The notes below the pieces were generated by a model, which saw only the letters and a list, made by a program, of their open reading frames with translations, did no database searches and was not told the DNA's origin. Below, one piece after another: positions 9,938 through 20,369 of a stretch of 35,957 nt of DNA (within the stretch, counting starts at the first letter, position 1; each line of letters starts with the position of its first letter). The position numbers and the translations under genes were made by a program. Source of the DNA: Chloroflexota bacterium (GTDB lineage: Bacteria; Chloroflexota; Anaerolineae; J036; Brachytrichaceae); NCBI GenBank assembly GCA_017743375.1, contig JAGHYX010000007.1, forward strand, positions 1-35,957, in the 5' to 3' direction.

Positions 9938-11359
9938 ATGAGCCAGCGCATCGCCAACTTCATCGCTCAAACGCTCGCCCAGGTGGACGACCTGGCCGAG
10001 CTTAAGGTCAGCTTGGTAGCGCTGGCGCTGCTGGACCAGAAGATAGCGCCGGCGCCGTTCGTCACGGAAGATGAGCTGATGGCCCATCCGGCCATCTTCG
10101 AGGGGTTGAGCTTCCCGGCGATCGCGCTGCGGCCCGCGCTGCAGCGGGCGGTGGCGCGCGGCACGCTATTGTGCGTGGAAGAGGGCAAACGGCGCTACTT
10201 CGCCAACGACGACGCCGGCCGGCGCGCCGTGGAGGCCATCACCAGCGCAACTGCTCAGTTCGCCGGCCCGCCCCAGCCACTGCTGAGCTTTCTGGCGCGC
10301 GTCGCGCGCGAGATCGAGCGATTGGAGGGGATCGAGGTCTACCAGCCGGAACCGGACGACTTGACGCTGCTCGAGGAGTTTCTGGCCCGCGGCTACAGCG
10401 AGGCAGAGATCATCGCCGGCGTGAACGAGGCATTGCGCGACTTACGACCGCCGGGCACGCCGCCGCGCACGCTGCGCTTCTGCCTGCGTCGGTTGGAAGC
10501 CCAGCCACCAGCCGCACCGTCGGAGTATTACCGCACGATCATAGCCGGCGCGTCCGCGCTGCCCGAAGAGATATCCTGCCTGCGCGAGCGCTTGGGCCGT
10601 CTGCCCAACGGGCGGGAGTATCAGATCGTGCGCAGCGCCGCCGGCTTATTCGGCGCGCACGCCACCTGCCAGACCCTCAGGCGACTCCCTCCCTCGCAAG
10701 GCGTTGAGGGCCTGCTCGCTCTGCTCTTCGAGCAAGAGGAGGCCGCCTTGGCCTTGCAACGCTGTCACGCCGCAGAAGAAAAAGCTTTGCGCGAACTGAT
10801 CGCGCTCTACGAGGCATCGTTCGGTCTGCCGCCCACGGCGACGATCGTCGAGGAGATGCGGGCGCTCTGGCCAGAGATAAGCGACCTGACGCTTTGGCGA
10901 GCGGCATTTCGCTACGCCGCCGAGCGCAACAAGCGCAGTTGGCCATACGTGAAGAAGCTGTTGCGCCAGCCCTCGCCCGACCTGTTCGTGCCGGCGCCTG
11001 TGAACGAGGCGGCCAGCTTTGCCTTCGAGGAATACAAACGCCGCGTGAATCGCATACTCGATGGCCACGTGGCGGCGCAGATCAACGCGCTGGCCACTCG
11101 GATTACCGATCCAGCCCACTGGCGGGCAGCGTTCGACAAAGCGGCAGCCGCCAATGCCCTGCGCTGGGACTATATTAGCGCCGTGCTGGCCGATGCGCCG
11201 CCTGATAAAGGAGCGAACGATGGCAAGCGAACCTCGAGGACTGCTCGGCGGGAGCGCACCTTCCGCCGCAAGCAGGTTGAATACACCGATGAGCAGCGCG
11301 CAGCCGTTGAGGAGCGTGCTCGCCGCGCGCTTGAAGCCGAGCAACAGGCAGACGCCTGA
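9938..11359 (+). CDS. DnaD-like primosomal / replication protein
   Basis: 473 residues, all helical in character. The segment FGLPPTATIVEEMRALWPEISDLTLWRAAFRYAAERNKRSWPYVKKLL, near residues 290-340, has the pattern of the DnaD / DnaB_2 C-terminal domain. Related helical segments lie near residues 143-190 (LLEEFLARGYSEAEII) and 395-425 (NALRWDYISAVL), so it may hold two or three such repeats. In Bacillus, DnaD-type proteins help load the replicative helicase at origins and restart sites. Its place between dnaB and the loader fits this role. The last 46 codons, a basic tail (KRTSRTARRERTFRRKQ), overlap the loader gene out of frame. Overall similarity to DnaD is weak, so the family call is moderate. 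Confidence 0.7.
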   Translation: MSQRIANFIAQTLAQVDDLAELKVSLVALALLDQKIAPAPFVTEDELMAHPAIFEGLSFPAIALRPALQRAVARGTLLCVEEGKRRYFANDDAGRRAVEAITSATAQFAGPPQPLLSFLARVAREIERLEGIEVYQPEPDDLTLLEEFLARGYSEAEIIAGVNEALRDLRPPGTPPRTLRFCLRRLEAQPPAAPSEYYRTIIAGASALPEEISCLRERLGRLPNGREYQIVRSAAGLFGAHATCQTLRRLPPSQGVEGLLALLFEQEEAALALQRCHAAEEKALRELIALYEASFGLPPTATIVEEMRALWPEISDLTLWRAAFRYAAERNKRSWPYVKKLLRQPSPDLFVPAPVNEAASFAFEEYKRRVNRILDGHVAAQINALATRITDPAHWRAAFDKAAAANALRWDYISAVLADAPPDKGANDGKRTSRTARRERTFRRKQVEYTDEQRAAVEERARRALEAEQQADA

Positions 11360-12107
11360 CGTAGAGCACGTCTCGCGCAGCGACCCAGATGCGCCGGTGG
11401 AGCCGCGCGATGGCGAGGTGAATTGTCCCACCTGCGGCAACAAGCGCTTCATCTTGGACGCCGCTGGCGGCCTCAAGCCATGCCCCGATTGCAACGTCGC
11501 GCAACGCTGGAAGGTCCAGGCGTTGGCGGCCTTTGCCTCGCGCAGCAAGCTGACCCAACAACAGACCTTTCTGAACTTCCGCACGACCTTCAACGGCCAG
11601 GAGAACCCTGTGTTGGTCCAGTGCCTGCGGGCGGCTGAGCGCTTCGCCGCGCAGCCGGAGGGCCGCTGGTTGGTGATCTGGGGCGAGCGGGGCAGCGGCA
11701 AGTCACACCTCTGCGCGGCGGTGGATAATCACCTTACCCAAGCCGGCATCCCCTCGCTGTTCATCACCGTGCCCGACCTGCTGGCCGCCCTGCGCCAAGC
11801 GATTGACCTGCAATCCAACACTGAGCAGGAGAGCTTCACCGGTCGGATGAACATCTTCAAGACCGCCACAGTGTTGATCCTCGACGATCTGGGCGCGGAA
11901 CAGTCCTCACCCTGGTCTGAGAGTGTGCTGTTCGAGATCTTGGACTACCGCTACCGCAACCGCCTGGCGACGATGATCGCCACCAACGTGCATCCCGACG
12001 AGTTCGACCCGCGGATCGCCTCTCGGATGCAGGACACGGCGTTGTGCACGGTGATCGAGAACGCCGCGCCGGACTATCGTCGCCGACCATTGTCCGAGAA
12101 ACGATGA
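11220..12107 (+). CDS. dnaC: AAA+ helicase loader, DnaC/DnaI-like
   Basis: 295 residues. The N-terminal part carries a zinc site NCPTCGNKRF ... KPCPDC near residues 68-90, as in DnaI. The AAA+ ATPase follows, with Walker A WGERGSGKSHL near residue 154, Walker B VLILDDLGAE near residue 217, and TMIATNVHPDEFDPRIASRM containing sensor and arginine-finger regions. It should load DnaB onto single-stranded DNA. The start at ATG 11220 is set by a strong AAAGGAG ending at 11213. The frame is open further upstream, but that part encodes no conserved sequence. With this start it overlaps the DnaD-like gene by 140 nt in another frame. Its stop overlaps the argH start (ATGA). Confidence 0.9.
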   Translation: MASEPRGLLGGSAPSAASRLNTPMSSAQPLRSVLAARLKPSNRQTPDVEHVSRSDPDAPVEPRDGEVNCPTCGNKRFILDAAGGLKPCPDCNVAQRWKVQALAAFASRSKLTQQQTFLNFRTTFNGQENPVLVQCLRAAERFAAQPEGRWLVIWGERGSGKSHLCAAVDNHLTQAGIPSLFITVPDLLAALRQAIDLQSNTEQESFTGRMNIFKTATVLILDDLGAEQSSPWSESVLFEILDYRYRNRLATMIATNVHPDEFDPRIASRMQDTALCTVIENAAPDYRRRPLSEKR

Positions 12108-13501
12108 GCGCCAAGCTATGGGGAGGCCGCTTCCATGGTCAGGTCAGCGACCTGATGCGGCGCTTCAATGATTCAATCGCCTTCGACATTCGCCTGTGGG
12201 AAGCAGACATCCGCGGCAGCATCGCTTATGCCCAGGCGCTGGCGCGCGCCGGCGTGATCAGCCAGCAAGAAGCCGAGGCGCTGGTGCGCGGCCTGGAGAT
12301 GGTGCGCGCCGAGTTCGCCGAGGGCCGCTTTCAAGTTCAGCCCGATGACGAAGACATTCACACGGCTGTGGAGCGCCGCCTGAAGGAGCTGGTCGGCGAG
12401 GTAGCCGGCAAGCTGCATACCGGCCGCAGCCGCAACGACCAGGTGGCCACCGACCTGCGCTTATTCGCCCTGGATGGGCTACGCGACATTCAGCGCGCCC
12501 TGTGCGAGGTTCAGCGCGCGCTGCTGGCTCAAGCTCGCCCGCACGTGCACACCCTCATGCCCGGCTATACCCATCTACAGCGCGCGCAGCCGATCAGCTT
12601 CGCGCATTGGTGCATGGGGTATTTCTGGCAGTTCGCGCGCGATGCCGAGCGGATGGACGACTGCGCGCGCCGAATCGCCATCATGCCGCTGGGGTCGGGC
12701 GCGTTGGCCGGCAACCCCTTTCGCCTCGACCGCCGGTTTCTGGCCCAGGCGCTGGGCTTCCCGGCGGTGACCTGCAATGCCCTGGATGGGGTGAGCGCGC
12801 GCGACTTCGTCGCCGAGCTGCTGTTCTGCTGGGCGCTCTTGGGGGTACACCTCAGCCGGCTGGCAGAAGACCTGATCGTGTATTCGTCCGCCGAGTTCGG
12901 GTTTGTCACTTTCGACGACGCCTATGCCACCGGCTCTAGCTTGATGCCGCAGAAGAGAAATCCCGATGCGATGGAGCTGGTGCGCGGCAAAGCCGGTCGG
13001 CTGATCGGCGACCTGATCTCGGTCTTGGTGGTGCTCAAGGGCCTGCCGACGAGCTACAACAAAGACCTGCAGGAGGATAAACCGCCGTTATTCGACGCGC
13101 TGGATACGCTCGCGCTCGCCTTGCCGGTGGTCGCCGGCGCGGTCCGCTCGCTCAAGGTGAACGTTGCGCGCATGCGCGCTGCGCTCGACCCGGCGATGTT
13201 GGCCACCGACGTGGCCGAGTATCTGGTGCGCAAAGGGGTGCCGTTTCGTCAGGCCCACCACCTCACCGGCCGAGCGGTAGCGCTGGCCGAGGCGCGCGGC
13301 GTGCCTTTGAATGCGCTGCCCCTAGCGGATTGGCAGGCTATCTCGCCGCATTTCGAGGCCGATGTCCTCGGCGTGTTTGACTTTGAGCGCTCGCTTGCCT
13401 CGCGCGATGTGGTCGGCGGCACCTCGCCGCGCGCTGTTCGCGCTCAAATTCGCCAGGCCGAGCGCTGGCTGAAGAAGAGACAGTGCCCGGCTGATGAGTA
13501 G
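12104..13501 (+). CDS. argH: Argininosuccinate lyase
   Basis: Cytoplasmic tetramer that splits argininosuccinate into arginine and fumarate, the last step of arginine synthesis. It has 465 residues, the usual length. It begins with MSAKLWGGRFHGQVSDLMRRFN, carries HTGRSRNDQVATD near residue 106 and the fumarate lyase signature GSSLMPQKRNPDAMELVRGK near residue 275, whose Ser is the catalytic base. ATG 12104 shares ATGA with the dnaC stop, so it is translationally coupled to the replication genes; no other arg gene is in view. The frame is open 20 codons further upstream without conserved sequence. Confidence 0.97.
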   Translation: MSAKLWGGRFHGQVSDLMRRFNDSIAFDIRLWEADIRGSIAYAQALARAGVISQQEAEALVRGLEMVRAEFAEGRFQVQPDDEDIHTAVERRLKELVGEVAGKLHTGRSRNDQVATDLRLFALDGLRDIQRALCEVQRALLAQARPHVHTLMPGYTHLQRAQPISFAHWCMGYFWQFARDAERMDDCARRIAIMPLGSGALAGNPFRLDRRFLAQALGFPAVTCNALDGVSARDFVAELLFCWALLGVHLSRLAEDLIVYSSAEFGFVTFDDAYATGSSLMPQKRNPDAMELVRGKAGRLIGDLISVLVVLKGLPTSYNKDLQEDKPPLFDALDTLALALPVVAGAVRSLKVNVARMRAALDPAMLATDVAEYLVRKGVPFRQAHHLTGRAVALAEARGVPLNALPLADWQAISPHFEADVLGVFDFERSLASRDVVGGTSPRAVRAQIRQAERWLKKRQCPADE

Positions 13502-13705
13502 GGAGGGTGATGGCAGCGGGTTTGCTGATAAGAGCTACCTCACACTGCGGCTGCCTTTCGGACGCGCGCTCGACACGTACGGGGTGCATCCCCGGTTGGG
13601 GGCAAGGCCGATCTCACGTAGAGGCGCAGAGAACGCTGAAGGCACGGCACCCATGGTCGCTGCCCAGAAGGTGCGCTGTGTTACTCCGATCCGTGAATGC
13701 ACTCT

Positions 13706-13824
13706 GGTGCATTCGCGGATAGGGGCAGAACCCTGGGTGGGCGACGGCACTGCCGTCGCCCACCTTAAATCAACTTTTGCTAGTTATCAGCCTACGAGCG
13801 GTTGTCCCTATTGATGAATGCACC
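13706..13824. repeat. Intergenic palindromic repeat, copy 2 (most complete)
   Basis: The outer arm GGTGCATTCGCGGATAGGGG (13706-13725) runs into the core GGGTGGGCGACGGC (13735-13748), ACT, and GCCGTCGCCCACC (13752-13764). The outer arm returns in inverted orientation as GTTGTCCCTATTGATGAATG (13801-13820), ending CACC at 13824. Just to the left, GTGAATGCA and TGCATTCGC form a further small hairpin around 13694-13715. It lies in the 488-bp gap between convergent argH and rfbC. The part of the gap from 13502 to 13690 shows nothing I can name. Confidence 0.8.
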
Positions 13825-13864
13825 CTGCACCCTTCCTATGTGCACTTTGTTTATAATCCACATG

Positions 13865-13961
13865 CCAGGTGATCAGCCGGAATATGCCTGACGGACTCCC
13901 CGCATCGTTCATCCTCCCCCTGTGAACGATAGCAACGATCAGGCAGCCGGCTGATCCCTGG
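13865..13961 (+). ncRNA. Candidate small structured RNA (nested inverted repeats)
   Basis: An outer stem pairs CCAGG-T-GATCAGCCGG (13865-13880) with CCGGCTGATCCCTGG (13947-13961): 15 bp with one bulge. Inside it, TGCCTGA (13885-13891) pairs with TCAGGCA (13939-13945). An internal bubble of 12 and 8 nt follows, then ATCGTTCA (13904-13911) pairs with TGAACGAT (13923-13930) around an 11-nt loop rich in C. TATAAT at 13852-13857 lies 7 nt before the left end, so a plus-strand transcript would start with the closing stem; no good -35 is seen. The shape (stem, bubble, stem, loop) recalls 6S RNA but is much shorter. It could instead be a 3' structure of rfbC read from the minus strand. Confidence 0.4.
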
Positions 13962-13989
13962 TCCTCCTATTCTGGAATCTGCTTAAGCC

Positions 13990-14556
13990 TCAATGCCGAA
14001 AGAAGAACTTAGGCGCTTTGAGGTACTCTTTGAGCGACATTCCGTTTTGATCGCGGGGAGACAAAATCGGCTGAGCCAGCGGCCAAGTGATGCCGAGGTC
14101 TGGGTCATTCCAGCGGATCACACCCTCGGCAGCCGGCTCGTAATATCCATCGCACTTGTATTGCACTTCGGCAACCTCAGATAATACGGCGAAGCCATGG
14201 CCGAAACCCACCGGCACCAACAACTGGCGCGCGTTCTCGGCGGAGAGTTCGACGCCCACCCACTGGCCGAAGGTGGGCGATCCCACCCGTAGATCCACCG
14301 CGACGTCCCACACGCGACCCACCGTGCAGCGCACCAGCTTGGTCTGGGGGGCGCGCATATCCTGGTAGTGCAGGCCGCGCAACACCCCGTGCGCCGAGCG
14401 CGAGTGATTGTCTTGGACGAATTCGTAGGGGATGCCGTGGGCTTGGAAGACGCGCCGGTTGTAACTCTCCATGAAGAAGCCGCGCGCGTCGCGAAAGACC
14501 TCGGGCTCGATGATGAGCACCCCTTGGAGCTGCGTCTCGATCACGTGAATGCCCAT
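13990..14556 (-). CDS. rfbC: dTDP-4-dehydrorhamnose 3,5-epimerase
   Basis: Cupin-fold epimerase of dTDP-L-rhamnose synthesis, 188 residues, full length. Family blocks are visible: FRDARGFFMESYN near residue 22, FVQDNHSRSAHGVLRGLHYQ near residues 46-65 with the catalytic His, VWDVAVDLRVGSPTFGQW with the partner Asp, VPVGFGHGFAVLSEVAEVQYKC, and YYEPAAEGVIRWNDPDLGI. GAGAGGT lies 5 nt before the ATG. The other rhamnose genes (rfbA, B, D) are not in the window. It stands alone, divergent from clpC and convergent with argH. Confidence 0.96.
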   Translation of the reverse strand: MGIHVIETQLQGVLIIEPEVFRDARGFFMESYNRRVFQAHGIPYEFVQDNHSRSAHGVLRGLHYQDMRAPQTKLVRCTVGRVWDVAVDLRVGSPTFGQWVGVELSAENARQLLVPVGFGHGFAVLSEVAEVQYKCDGYYEPAAEGVIRWNDPDLGITWPLAQPILSPRDQNGMSLKEYLKAPKFFFRH

Positions 14557-14673
14557 GTCCGACCTCTCTACCGGAGGGATGATAGCGCGTGCGCAGGGCC
14601 CCGAAGCGCCTTGAGCGTTCGCGTCCGCGGCGCAGTCGCGCCGGCGCGCTAATCATTTGCCAACTCGCTGCTA

Positions 14674-14701
14674 TTGCTTCGCTAGCCTTCATCCCTATAA
14701 T
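14674..14701 (+). promoter_or_regulatory. Promoter of clpC
   Basis: TTGCTT (14674-14679), a 16-nt spacer and a perfect TATAAT (14696-14701) predict a start near 14708 and a leader of about 68 nt. I saw no CIRCE or HspR-type inverted repeat. Confidence 0.7.
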
Positions 14702-14775
14702 GCCCTCTGTGCGTACATGTGTGAGGAGAGTGTGCTGGGGTTGTCTAGTATCTTGATGAGGGTAGGTTAGGACAT

Positions 14776-17268
<2,493 letters not shown>

Positions 17269-17289
17269 CTGCAAGGGGCAAGCCCCCTC

Positions 17290-17422
17290 ACATGAGAGGC
17301 GCAAAGGGGGCGACCCCGACCTTGGGTGGGCGCCGGGCGATCCCGTCGCCCATCCCCTGTAGACCGACCTTCGTCCGCTGGCAGCGGCCCAAGAATCGTT
17401 GCCCACATCGGCGAATGCACCC
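17290..17422. repeat. Intergenic palindromic repeat, decayed copy 3
   Basis: GGGTGGGCGCCGGGCGATCC (17324-17343) followed by CGTCGCCCATCCCC (17344-17357) is a degenerate form of the core. The right outer arm is recognisable as GTTGCCCACATCGGCGAATG (17398-17417) with CACC after it. The left arm is only suggested by AAGGGGGCGACC near 17303. It fills the gap between clpC and the M3 peptidase. Confidence 0.5.
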
Positions 17423-17490
17423 AGTCGCGTCTTGCGAGCAGCGCGCGATAATACAACTCCATCTATTCACGCGAACGAGGTTTAACTCCG

Positions 17491-19293
17491 ATGTCTAAAC
17501 CGCTCCCCCGCAGAGAAGATGTGCCCATCGAGCACACCTGGGACCTGGAAAGCATGTATCCCAGCCCCGAAGCCTGGGAAGCCGCCTTCACGCGCCTAGA
17601 GGCCGAGATCCCACGCTTGGCCGAGCTGCAAGGTCGCCTGGGCGAGTCGGCCCAGCATTTGAAAGCCTATTTTGAGCTGTTCGAGCAGCTCGGTCCGGAG
17701 ATGCACAAGCTCCACAACTACGCCGGCAGGGCCTTCGACGTGGACACCACCAATCAGACTAACGCCGCGCGCGTCAGCCGCGCCCAGGGCCTGGCAGCGC
17801 GCTTCATGGCGGCGATCGCCTTTGCTGAACCGGAGCTGCTCGCCCTGGATGCGCAAACGCTTGAGCGGTTCATGGCCGAGCTGCCGGCGCTCAAGCGCTA
17901 TCGTCACTACTTGGACAACCTGATGCGCCTGAAGCCGCACGTGCGCTCGGCGGAAGTCGAGGCGGTGCTGGCCCAGGCCAGCGATGCGCTCTCCACGCCG
18001 GCCAACGTCTATACCGTGCTGGCCAATGCCGATCTGAAGTTCGCCGACGCGCGCACGAGCACCAAGAAGCGCGTGCCGGTGGCGCAGGGCAACATTGACG
18101 CGCTGCTCAGTAGTCCCGACCGAGCGCTGCGCAAGAGCGCGTGGGAAAGCTACGCCGATGGCTTCCTCGCCTTCAAGAACACCTTTGCGGAGATCATGGC
18201 CGGCAAGGTGAAGGCCACGGTGCTGCGGGCGCGCGTGCATCGCTATCCCGATTCGCTCACCGCTGCCCTCGCGCCCAACAACATCCCAACCCAGGTCTTC
18301 CACAACGTGATTGACGCCTGCAATCGCCACCTGGACATCTGGCATCGTTACTGGGACATCCGCCGGCGGGCGCTCGGATTAGAGAAGATGGAGGTCTGCG
18401 ACGTGTTCGCGCCGCTGGCCAAGCCGCCCCGCGTCACCTACAAGCAAGCCGTGCGCTGGATCACCGAAGGGCTGCGCCCGCTGGGTGCCGCCTATGTCCG
18501 CACGGTGAAGCGGGGGCTGACGACGGACCGCTGGGTGGACATCTATCCCAACGTGGGCAAGCGCGATGGGGCGTACTCAGCCGGCTCATACGGCACCAAG
18601 CCCTACATCTTCATGAGCTACAGCGAGCAGGGGTTGGGCAGCCTGAGCACGCTGGCCCATGAGGTCGGCCATTCCATGCACACGCTGCTCACCTGCCAAG
18701 CCCAGCCGTTCATCTACTCTGAGTATTCGATCTTCGCTGCCGAGGTCGCCTCGAACTTCAACCAAGCGCTGGTGCGCGCCCACTTGTTGAAGCTCGATCG
18801 CGGTCGCGATTTTGAGATCGCGGTCATCCAGGAGGCGATGGACAACTTCCACCGCTATCTGTTCCTCATGCCGATCAATGCACAGTTCGAGCACTGGATG
18901 CACACGACCGTCGAGCAGGGCGGCGCTCTGACCGCCGATGCGATGAGCGCCAAGCTGGTAGAGCTCTTCCGCCGAGGATATGGAGACGCTGTCTATCTAG
19001 ATGAGCCGCGCGTGGGCGTGACCTGGATGCAGTTCTCACACTTCTTCGCCGACTACTACGTGTGGCAATATGCCTCCGGCATCAGCGCGGCCAACGCCCT
19101 GGCCGACGCGGTGCTAAACGGTGAACCAGGCGTCGCGAAGCGCTACCTGGACTTCCTTAAGACCGGCAGCGCGATGTATCCGCTGGATGCGCTGAAGATG
19201 ACAGGGGTGGACATGACCCAGCCCGAGCCGCTGGACCGCGCCTTCAAGGTGTTGGAGCGCTTCGTTGACCGGCTGGAGCGCTTGGTGAGCTGA
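17491..19293 (+). CDS. pepF: M3-family oligoendopeptidase (PepF-like)
   Basis: Cytoplasmic zinc metallopeptidase that degrades oligopeptides, 600 residues, usual for PepF. It begins with PRREDVPIEHTWDLESMYPS. The helical N-terminal half carries the M3B lid region (YRHYLDNLMRLKPHVRSAEVEAVLA). The HExxH zinc site is LAHEVGHSMHTLL near residue 388, with a downstream acidic zinc ligand expected in SIFAAEVASNFNQAL near residue 417. WMQFSHFFADYYVWQYASGISAANAL is the typical C-terminal substrate-binding block. A GAGG sequence lies about 10 nt before the ATG. It is monocistronic, bounded by repeat copies on both sides. Confidence 0.95.
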   Translation: MSKPLPRREDVPIEHTWDLESMYPSPEAWEAAFTRLEAEIPRLAELQGRLGESAQHLKAYFELFEQLGPEMHKLHNYAGRAFDVDTTNQTNAARVSRAQGLAARFMAAIAFAEPELLALDAQTLERFMAELPALKRYRHYLDNLMRLKPHVRSAEVEAVLAQASDALSTPANVYTVLANADLKFADARTSTKKRVPVAQGNIDALLSSPDRALRKSAWESYADGFLAFKNTFAEIMAGKVKATVLRARVHRYPDSLTAALAPNNIPTQVFHNVIDACNRHLDIWHRYWDIRRRALGLEKMEVCDVFAPLAKPPRVTYKQAVRWITEGLRPLGAAYVRTVKRGLTTDRWVDIYPNVGKRDGAYSAGSYGTKPYIFMSYSEQGLGSLSTLAHEVGHSMHTLLTCQAQPFIYSEYSIFAAEVASNFNQALVRAHLLKLDRGRDFEIAVIQEAMDNFHRYLFLMPINAQFEHWMHTTVEQGGALTADAMSAKLVELFRRGYGDAVYLDEPRVGVTWMQFSHFFADYYVWQYASGISAANALADAVLNGEPGVAKRYLDFLKTGSAMYPLDALKMTGVDMTQPEPLDRAFKVLERFVDRLERLVS

Positions 19294-19315
19294 ACTAATC
19301 GGTATCCCCAGCGTA

Positions 19316-19392
19316 GGCGAATCTTATAGAGGGTGGGCAACGGCACTGCCGTCGCCCGGCTCAGGGTCGTACCCTCCGGCCGTAAACGCCTC
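19316..19392. repeat. Intergenic palindromic repeat, copy 4 (partial)
   Basis: GGGTGGGCAACGGC (19331-19344), ACT, GCCGTCGCCC (19348-19357) matches the core with one mismatch. The sequence to its left (ATCTTATAGA) matches the left flank of copy 1 (ATCTATAGA). The right arm is recognisable as GTACCCTCCGGCCGTAAACG (from about 19369) followed by CCTCCC, similar to the GAACGCCTCC of copy 1. It lies in the 353-bp gap after the M3 peptidase. The part from 19400 to 19580 shows nothing I can name. Confidence 0.65.
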
Positions 19393-19583
19393 CCGCCTTC
19401 GTGTGGAGTGCATTTGCGCAAACGCGCTTGCTGCGCTTGCACGGCGAGGCAACTCCCATCTAGCCAAGGTGCTCGAAGCCATAAACACCATCGATTCCCC
19501 CGCATGCGGGCGCTCCTTCCTTACCCTTGCAAACGAGGGTTGAGAGCGGCACGTTCATTCCAACCAGATTTCGCAGGATGCCC

Positions 19584-19612
19584 TTGACAGATTAGAACAT
19601 TTGTTCTAGGCT
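19584..19612 (+). promoter_or_regulatory. Promoter with LexA-like operator
   Basis: A perfect -35 TTGACA (19584-19589) and, 17 nt on, TAGGCT (19607-19612) as a weak -10. Between and overlapping them is the perfect palindrome TAGAAC-ATTT-GTTCTA (19593-19608), whose core GAAC-N4-GTTC equals the SOS box recognised by Bacillus- and actinobacteria-type LexA. Bound repressor would block the promoter. Another repressor with a similar site cannot be excluded. Confidence 0.65.
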
Positions 19613-19646
19613 ACTGCCCGCATGTTGCCTATCCCGGAGGTGCCAA

Positions 19647-20369
19647 ATGACACGAGCTGATCTTGTGAACGAGGGCGTAACGTTGGGCGAGCTGATGCGC
19701 GCGCAGCGCCGCGACGCCGTGCGGGCATTCGCCGTGTTTTTGGCTGTGGTGCTCTATGCCGCTGTGCTGGTGTACACCGGTGTGCATAACTTTAACCTGC
19801 TCAGCCGCACCGTGCCGGCTGATCAGCGCTTCTTCGCGGTCATCGCGCTGCTATGCCTGGAGGGGGCAGCGGTGTTCCTGCCGCTGGCGATCCACTTTTG
19901 GTTGGCGCCTGGCCCGCAGCGCTTGGTGGGCTACATTCTCTACGGGCTGAACTTCGCCGTGGTCATGCTCAACACCGTGCTGGATGCCTTCACCCAGCGC
20001 GCCGAGCAGCTCCCCGATTGGCTTCAGCTCTACGCAGCCTTCATCCTGCCGGCCTCACCTGTCTTTATCGGGGTAGGAATTGCCTTCCTGTTCTTGCTCG
20101 ATCCTTCTAAAAAGCTCCACGACGCACGGGCAGCGGCACAGGCAGCCTCGATGGACGCGCTGGCATTGCACATGCGCGAAGCGGCCAACCGACCAGATAT
20201 CAATGCTGCCCTTCAGGAAGCCGCGCTAAAGGACGTGCAGGCAGCCACCAGCCAGGTGACCGGCGTGCGCGTGGTGACAAAGACGCCGCCAGCGCTGCCC
20301 AAGGGCGAGGTCCATAAGCGGGCGAAGTCGGCCAGGCGGGCAAGTCGCGCGCGCAAAGGGGAGGATTAG
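19647..20369 (+). CDS. Four-helix membrane protein of unknown function, possibly SOS-controlled
   Basis: 240 residues, no family recognised. Four hydrophobic helices lie near residues 27-50 (AFAVFLAVVLYAAVLVYTGV), 62-84 (FFAVIALLCLEGAAVFLPLA), 91-112 (LVGYILYGLNFAVVMLNTVL) and 125-148 (AAFILPASPVFIGVGIAFLF). A cytoplasmic, Ala-rich helical region follows (ARAAAQAASMDALALHMREA), and the tail is strongly basic (HKRAKSARRASRARKGED), which could touch nucleic acid or phospholipid. GGAGGTG lies 5 nt before the ATG, an unusually good ribosome site for this window. The promoter carries a LexA-like operator. The stop overlaps that of convergent murJ by 3 nt. The combination of SOS control and membrane helices recalls division inhibitors or small prophage-type proteins, but nothing in the sequence proves this. 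Confidence 0.8.
   Translation: MTRADLVNEGVTLGELMRAQRRDAVRAFAVFLAVVLYAAVLVYTGVHNFNLLSRTVPADQRFFAVIALLCLEGAAVFLPLAIHFWLAPGPQRLVGYILYGLNFAVVMLNTVLDAFTQRAEQLPDWLQLYAAFILPASPVFIGVGIAFLFLLDPSKKLHDARAAAQAASMDALALHMREAANRPDINAALQEAALKDVQAATSQVTGVRVVTKTPPALPKGEVHKRAKSARRASRARKGED

Noticed and set aside
11061-11219. Longer N-terminus of the helicase loader
   Set aside because: It lies inside the DnaD-like gene and has no conserved residues; the Shine-Dalgarno sequence at 11207-11213 points to ATG 11220.
13865-13961. Integron attC site
   Set aside because: The length and imperfect stems fit, but the terminal GTTRRRY/RYYYAAC boxes are absent and no integrase or cassette array is near.
14557-14775. CIRCE, CtsR or HspR operator before clpC
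   Set aside because: No TTAGCACTC-N9-GAGTGCTAA, CtsR heptad repeat or CTTGAGT inverted repeat was found around the promoter.
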